From assembly GCF_043099315.1 (NCBI RefSeq), contig NZ_CP170746.1: a stretch of 64,000 bases of DNA; one strand, given 5' to 3'. Shown in pieces: positions 61,161 through 64,000 of this stretch (its first letter is position 1; every line of letters begins with the position of its first letter). The notes beneath the pieces were generated by a model. That model did not search any database, had not been told where the DNA came from, and saw only the letters and a list, made by a program, of their open reading frames with translations. The DNA comes from Chlorogloeopsis fritschii. Lineage in GTDB: Bacteria > Cyanobacteriota > Cyanobacteriia > Cyanobacteriales > Nostocaceae. A program made the translations under genes and the position numbers.

Positions 61161-61544
61161 ATGCCTCGTCTCAAACGTGCATCCCGCATTTTAGAAAAAG
61201 CTCAACTAAGAGCCTCTGGACTCAAAGCCATTGATCCAAACATAGATTTTGGCGATACTAACAACTTGCAAAACCTGACACAACAAATTGAGCAGTTACG
61301 CACCAAGATTGATACTTATAACACCGCTCTATCTGTAATTGATGCTTCTAGAACTGATATTGAACAGTTAGAAAAAAGCTTGAGTACCCTGTGTGAAAAG
61401 TTGCTGTTAGCAGTTGCCGTAAAATACGGTAAAGACAGCCAAGAATATGTGATGGCGGGTGGTGTTCGCAAAAGCGATCGCATCCGCAAAAGTACAATCA
61501 CCCGCTTAAAAACGGTTGCGGAGGAAGTATCTGCTACTGCGTAG
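61161..61544 (+). CDS. Conserved basic coiled-coil protein (127 aa)
   Basis: The frame opens at 61119; ATG at 61161 after ATAGGAGTGCATTT is preferred. MPRLKRASRILEKAQLRASG is strongly basic, followed by a Gln/Leu heptad region (LTQQIEQLRTKIDTYNTALS; IEQLEKSLSTLCEKLLLAVA) and a basic tail (GGVRKSDRIRKSTITRLKTV). It resembles small proteins I know only as conserved hypotheticals in Nostocales. Could bind nucleic acid through the basic ends (inference). Monocistronic, preceded by the tandem repeats. Confidence 0.6.
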   Translation: MPRLKRASRILEKAQLRASGLKAIDPNIDFGDTNNLQNLTQQIEQLRTKIDTYNTALSVIDASRTDIEQLEKSLSTLCEKLLLAVAVKYGKDSQEYVMAGGVRKSDRIRKSTITRLKTVAEEVSATA

Positions 61545-61749
61545 GTGAGAGGGGGGAAGAGGATGGAAAGAGAGGGAGAGTGGGAGAAGAATTCGTCTCC
61601 TTCCATCCCCCCGTTCTCTTTTGTAACGCTAACGTATCAATAGCCACCACTTTGCCTTAAGTTTTGGTATTTTCAAAGAGGCAAAGGGAGGCAGCCCTAT
61701 GCAGAGGTATCCTTCGTGAAGGGGACTGCCGTGGAGAAGAGAAATCAAT
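61544..61749. repeat. Low-complexity purine/pyrimidine and GC-repeat spacer
   Basis: GAGAGGGGGGAAGAGG-like purine tract followed by a pyrimidine-rich tract that is roughly its complement, then a GC-rich repeat fragment (CCTTCGTGAAGGGGACTGCC near 61708). It may fold into a hairpin ending the upstream transcript. Confidence 0.5.
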
Positions 61750-63123
61750 ATGAATCAAAACCAATTTCCAGAAGATTTTTGCTGGGGCGTTGCTACTGCT
61801 TCTTATCAAATCGAAGGAGCGATCGCCGAGGGAGGGCGTAAACCTAGCGTTTGGGACACTTTTAGCGCGACACCCGGACGAGTTGTAAATGGTGATACTG
61901 GTGAGTTTGCTTGCGATCATTACCATCAGTACGAAAATGACGTACAGTTAATGGTTAAACTAGGTATTAAACACTACCGTTTTAGCATCGCTTGGCCCCG
62001 TGTAATTCCGGATGGTCGCGGCAAGGTAAATGAAGAGGGTATTGATTTTTACAAACGCTTAGTAGATTGTCTTCTGGAAGCAGGCATTACACCCCACGCT
62101 ACCTTGTTTCATTGGGATAGCCCCCAAGCCCTAGAAGATTTGTATGGCTCTTGGCAAAGTCGACAAATGGCTTTTGATTTTGCTGATTATGTGAGTGCGG
62201 TTGTGAGTCGGTTGGGCGATCGCATTACTCACTGGATGACAATCAACGAAATCCTGTGCTTTACCCACATGGGCTATGGAGTAGAAGCCGATCCTCCTCA
62301 CGCTCCAGGCAAACGTGTCAACACTCAAAAGGAAGTTTGGCAGACTTCTCACCACGCCTTACTTGCCCATGGTTTAGGTTGCCAAGCCATCCGTGCGGCT
62401 TCACCTACCCCTTGCCACGTGGCTTTGGTAGATAATTTTGGCGTTACAGTGCCAATAAACGAGTCTATCGCCCATATTGCGGCGGCAAAAAAAGCCCTCC
62501 ATACCTGTTTTCAAAATGGAGGTATTATTTTTCCCGTTCTCACAGGTAGCTACAGTTCAGCCATGCTTGAAGAATTAGGAAAAGATGCCCCTGAAATCAA
62601 GCCTGGCGACTTGGAAATTATTCACCAGCCCCTTGATGCTCTTGGTTTAAATATTTACACAGGTACTTACGTTCGTGCTGTTGACAATGAAAGAGGATAC
62701 GAACTACTTGATTTGCCCAAAGGCTATCCACGTATGCATATGCCCTGGCTCAACATCTTACCTGAGAGTATTTACTGGGGTATCCGTCATGTCAGCGAAA
62801 CTTTAGGACAAAAAGACTTACCTGTATTTATTACTGAAAATGGCTGTGCAGCAGAAGATGAAGTGAATGCAAAAGGTGAAGTTATTGATACCGATCGCAT
62901 TATGTATTTACGACAATATTTGAAGTCAGCTAGCCGAGCAATTAGTGAAGGGTATCCTTTGAAAGGGTATTTTGTTTGGACTTTGATGGATAACTTTGAG
63001 TGGGCGTGGGGCTACTCCCGGCGTTTTGGAATTATATATACAGACTACAGCACGCAAAACCGTATCCCCAAAGCTAGTTTTGATTGGTATGCAGAGTGTA
63101 TCCGCCAGCGCAGAGTTGTTTGA
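61750..63123 (+). CDS. Glycoside hydrolase family 1 beta-glucosidase
   Basis: 457 residues, the normal length for GH1. N-terminal FPEDFCWGVATASYQIEGAI, FSIAWPRVIPDG, the acid/base motif HWMTINEILCF (Glu of NE), the nucleophile motif VFITENGC (Glu of ENG), and the sugar-binding GYFVWTLMDNFEWAWGYSRR with later FGIIYTDY are all present. No signal peptide, so cytoplasmic. It would hydrolyse beta-glucosides or cellobiose-type sugars. Start ATG follows GAGAAATCAAT. Monocistronic. Confidence 0.96.
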   Translation: MNQNQFPEDFCWGVATASYQIEGAIAEGGRKPSVWDTFSATPGRVVNGDTGEFACDHYHQYENDVQLMVKLGIKHYRFSIAWPRVIPDGRGKVNEEGIDFYKRLVDCLLEAGITPHATLFHWDSPQALEDLYGSWQSRQMAFDFADYVSAVVSRLGDRITHWMTINEILCFTHMGYGVEADPPHAPGKRVNTQKEVWQTSHHALLAHGLGCQAIRAASPTPCHVALVDNFGVTVPINESIAHIAAAKKALHTCFQNGGIIFPVLTGSYSSAMLEELGKDAPEIKPGDLEIIHQPLDALGLNIYTGTYVRAVDNERGYELLDLPKGYPRMHMPWLNILPESIYWGIRHVSETLGQKDLPVFITENGCAAEDEVNAKGEVIDTDRIMYLRQYLKSASRAISEGYPLKGYFVWTLMDNFEWAWGYSRRFGIIYTDYSTQNRIPKASFDWYAECIRQRRVV

Positions 63124-63177
63124 AGTGGGGATCGGAGATTAGTGATTGGGAACTGGATAGTAGGTGTTCCCCCATAC

Positions 63178-64000
63178 CTAGCACCCAATACCTAATCCTT
63201 TGGAAGTGAGGGGTAGAAAAATTTGAAAAGTAGAACCTTGCCCAACTGCACTTTTGACGCGAATTTCACCACCATGAGATTGGATGATTTGTTGAGTAAT
63301 CGCTAACCCTAAACCAAATCCCCCAGTTTTGCGAGAACGTTTCTTATCCACCCGATAAAACCGCTCAAAAATGTATGGCAAATCAGTTTCGGGAATACCG
63401 ATGCCATTATCTGTAACTTGAATTACTGCCCAGCGTGACTGAGTATATAGCTGCAACTGAACTTGACCACTATTAGGAGTATACTTGCAAGCGTTGCTAA
63501 GTATATTCACGACAGCTTGATGTAGTAATAATTTATCACCAAGCACATTTACACTATTGGCAGGCAACTTGAAAATTAAGTTAATATGTTGTGCCTCCGT
63601 TTGTGTGACATATTCATCAATTACTTGCTTAAGTAAGCTAGTGAGATCGACTTCTTGCAAAGATTCAGTGGGTAATCGCCCTTGATAACGGGCAAGAAAC
63701 AGCAGATTATTTACCAAAGAACTCATTGACTTGGCAATATCAAAAATCTTTTGGAAACGCTGACGCTGTGCTTCAGGATCGCTAGATTTAGACAGTAAGC
63801 CGTACTGGGAATTGCTAATAATAGCTGACAGAGGCGATCGCAATTCATGAGAAGCATCAGCTGTAAATCGCTGTAGGTGATCGTAACTATGACGAATTGG
63901 TTGCATCGCCATACCTCCCAACCACCAACCAGTCACAGCAATAACACTTAAGGTAATTGGTACTGAGATTGCTAGTATTAGACGGAAGCTAGCCAAGGCA
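63178..64000 (-). CDS. Sensor histidine kinase, C-terminal part (gene continues past window end)
   Basis: About 274 codons are visible and the frame is open at base 64000; the first in-window start is only a TTG, so the real N-terminus (sensor domain) lies beyond the window. Seen: a transmembrane helix (LILAISVPITLSVIAVTGWW), a short linker, HisKA with FTADASHELRSPLSAIISNS (phosphoacceptor His), HATPase with N-box VVNILSNACKYTPNSG, G1 VTDNGIGI, and GFGLGLAITQQIIQSHGG. Typical EnvZ/PhoR-type layout. Its response regulator is probably on the missing side. Confidence 0.9.
   Translation of the reverse strand, partial: ALASFRLILAISVPITLSVIAVTGWWLGGMAMQPIRHSYDHLQRFTADASHELRSPLSAIISNSQYGLLSKSSDPEAQRQRFQKIFDIAKSMSSLVNNLLFLARYQGRLPTESLQEVDLTSLLKQVIDEYVTQTEAQHINLIFKLPANSVNVLGDKLLLHQAVVNILSNACKYTPNSGQVQLQLYTQSRWAVIQVTDNGIGIPETDLPYIFERFYRVDKKRSRKTGGFGLGLAITQQIIQSHGGEIRVKSAVGQGSTFQIFLPLTSKGLGIGC

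Overview
The window comes from a cyanobacterium, most likely a filamentous, heterocyst-forming one (order Nostocales). It contains a psbA (D1) paralogue, a thylakoid photosystem I accumulation factor homologue, an XisI tail, a carotenoid oxygenase, CHAT, DUF928 and CHASE2 proteins, and several small families I know only from cyanobacteria. GCGATCGC-type (HIP1) sites occur throughout. The gaps carry heptamer repeats and short GC-rich iterated repeats typical of Nostocales. Species cannot be named from the sequence.

Layout. 1-9.6 kb: XisI tail, FHA membrane protein, two possible tandem small RNAs, PSI accumulation factor, TerB-like protein, HDAC-like deacetylase, CHAT protease-like protein and DUF928 protein. 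10.3-19.5 kb: a minus-strand peptide export locus. It has a 49-aa protein, two double-glycine precursors, a peptidase-ABC exporter, an HlyD adaptor, a degenerate kinase-like membrane protein, a response regulator and a CHASE2 histidine kinase. 20-26.3 kb: a metabolic island with a lipocalin-like protein, intradiol dioxygenase, P450, MocR regulator, sarcosine-oxidase-like flavoenzyme and zinc ribbon. A near-identical operator-like block occurs upstream of the dioxygenase and between the P450 and MocR genes. 26.4-29.4 kb: secreted protein, Ap4A phosphorylase, NYN protein. 30.5-36 kb: a rogue D1 lacking several Mn-cluster ligands, followed by an Acg-like nitroreductase, a universal stress protein and PEP synthase, all on the minus strand. 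This combination resembles hypoxia gene sets of other bacteria.

36.5-41.3 kb: small zinc-ribbon and DUF4327 proteins, a 0.5-kb GC-rich insertion with terminal inverted repeats, a frameshifted SLH-fasciclin surface protein, and a host-attachment-family protein. 41.9-57.5 kb: membrane serine-hydrolase-like protein, Tat-exported amine oxidase, HTH-AAA protein, lysozyme-like protein, frameshifted carotenoid oxygenase, and a 2058-aa fusion (kinase-like, AAA, GAF, PAS, second AAA) followed by DUF1622. 57.8-64 kb: Cache histidine kinase, four 63-bp tandem repeats, a basic coiled-coil protein, GH1 beta-glucosidase, and a truncated histidine kinase.

Strongest points for follow-up: the rogue D1 island, the paired MocR operators, the exporter locus with a new precursor peptide and structured spacer, the giant fusion with altered DFG and a substituted C-terminus, the 11-bp direct repeats before the carotenoid oxygenase, the candidate tandem small RNAs, and two MITE-like insertions with target-site duplications. 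All calls come from reading the sequence; no database search was run.
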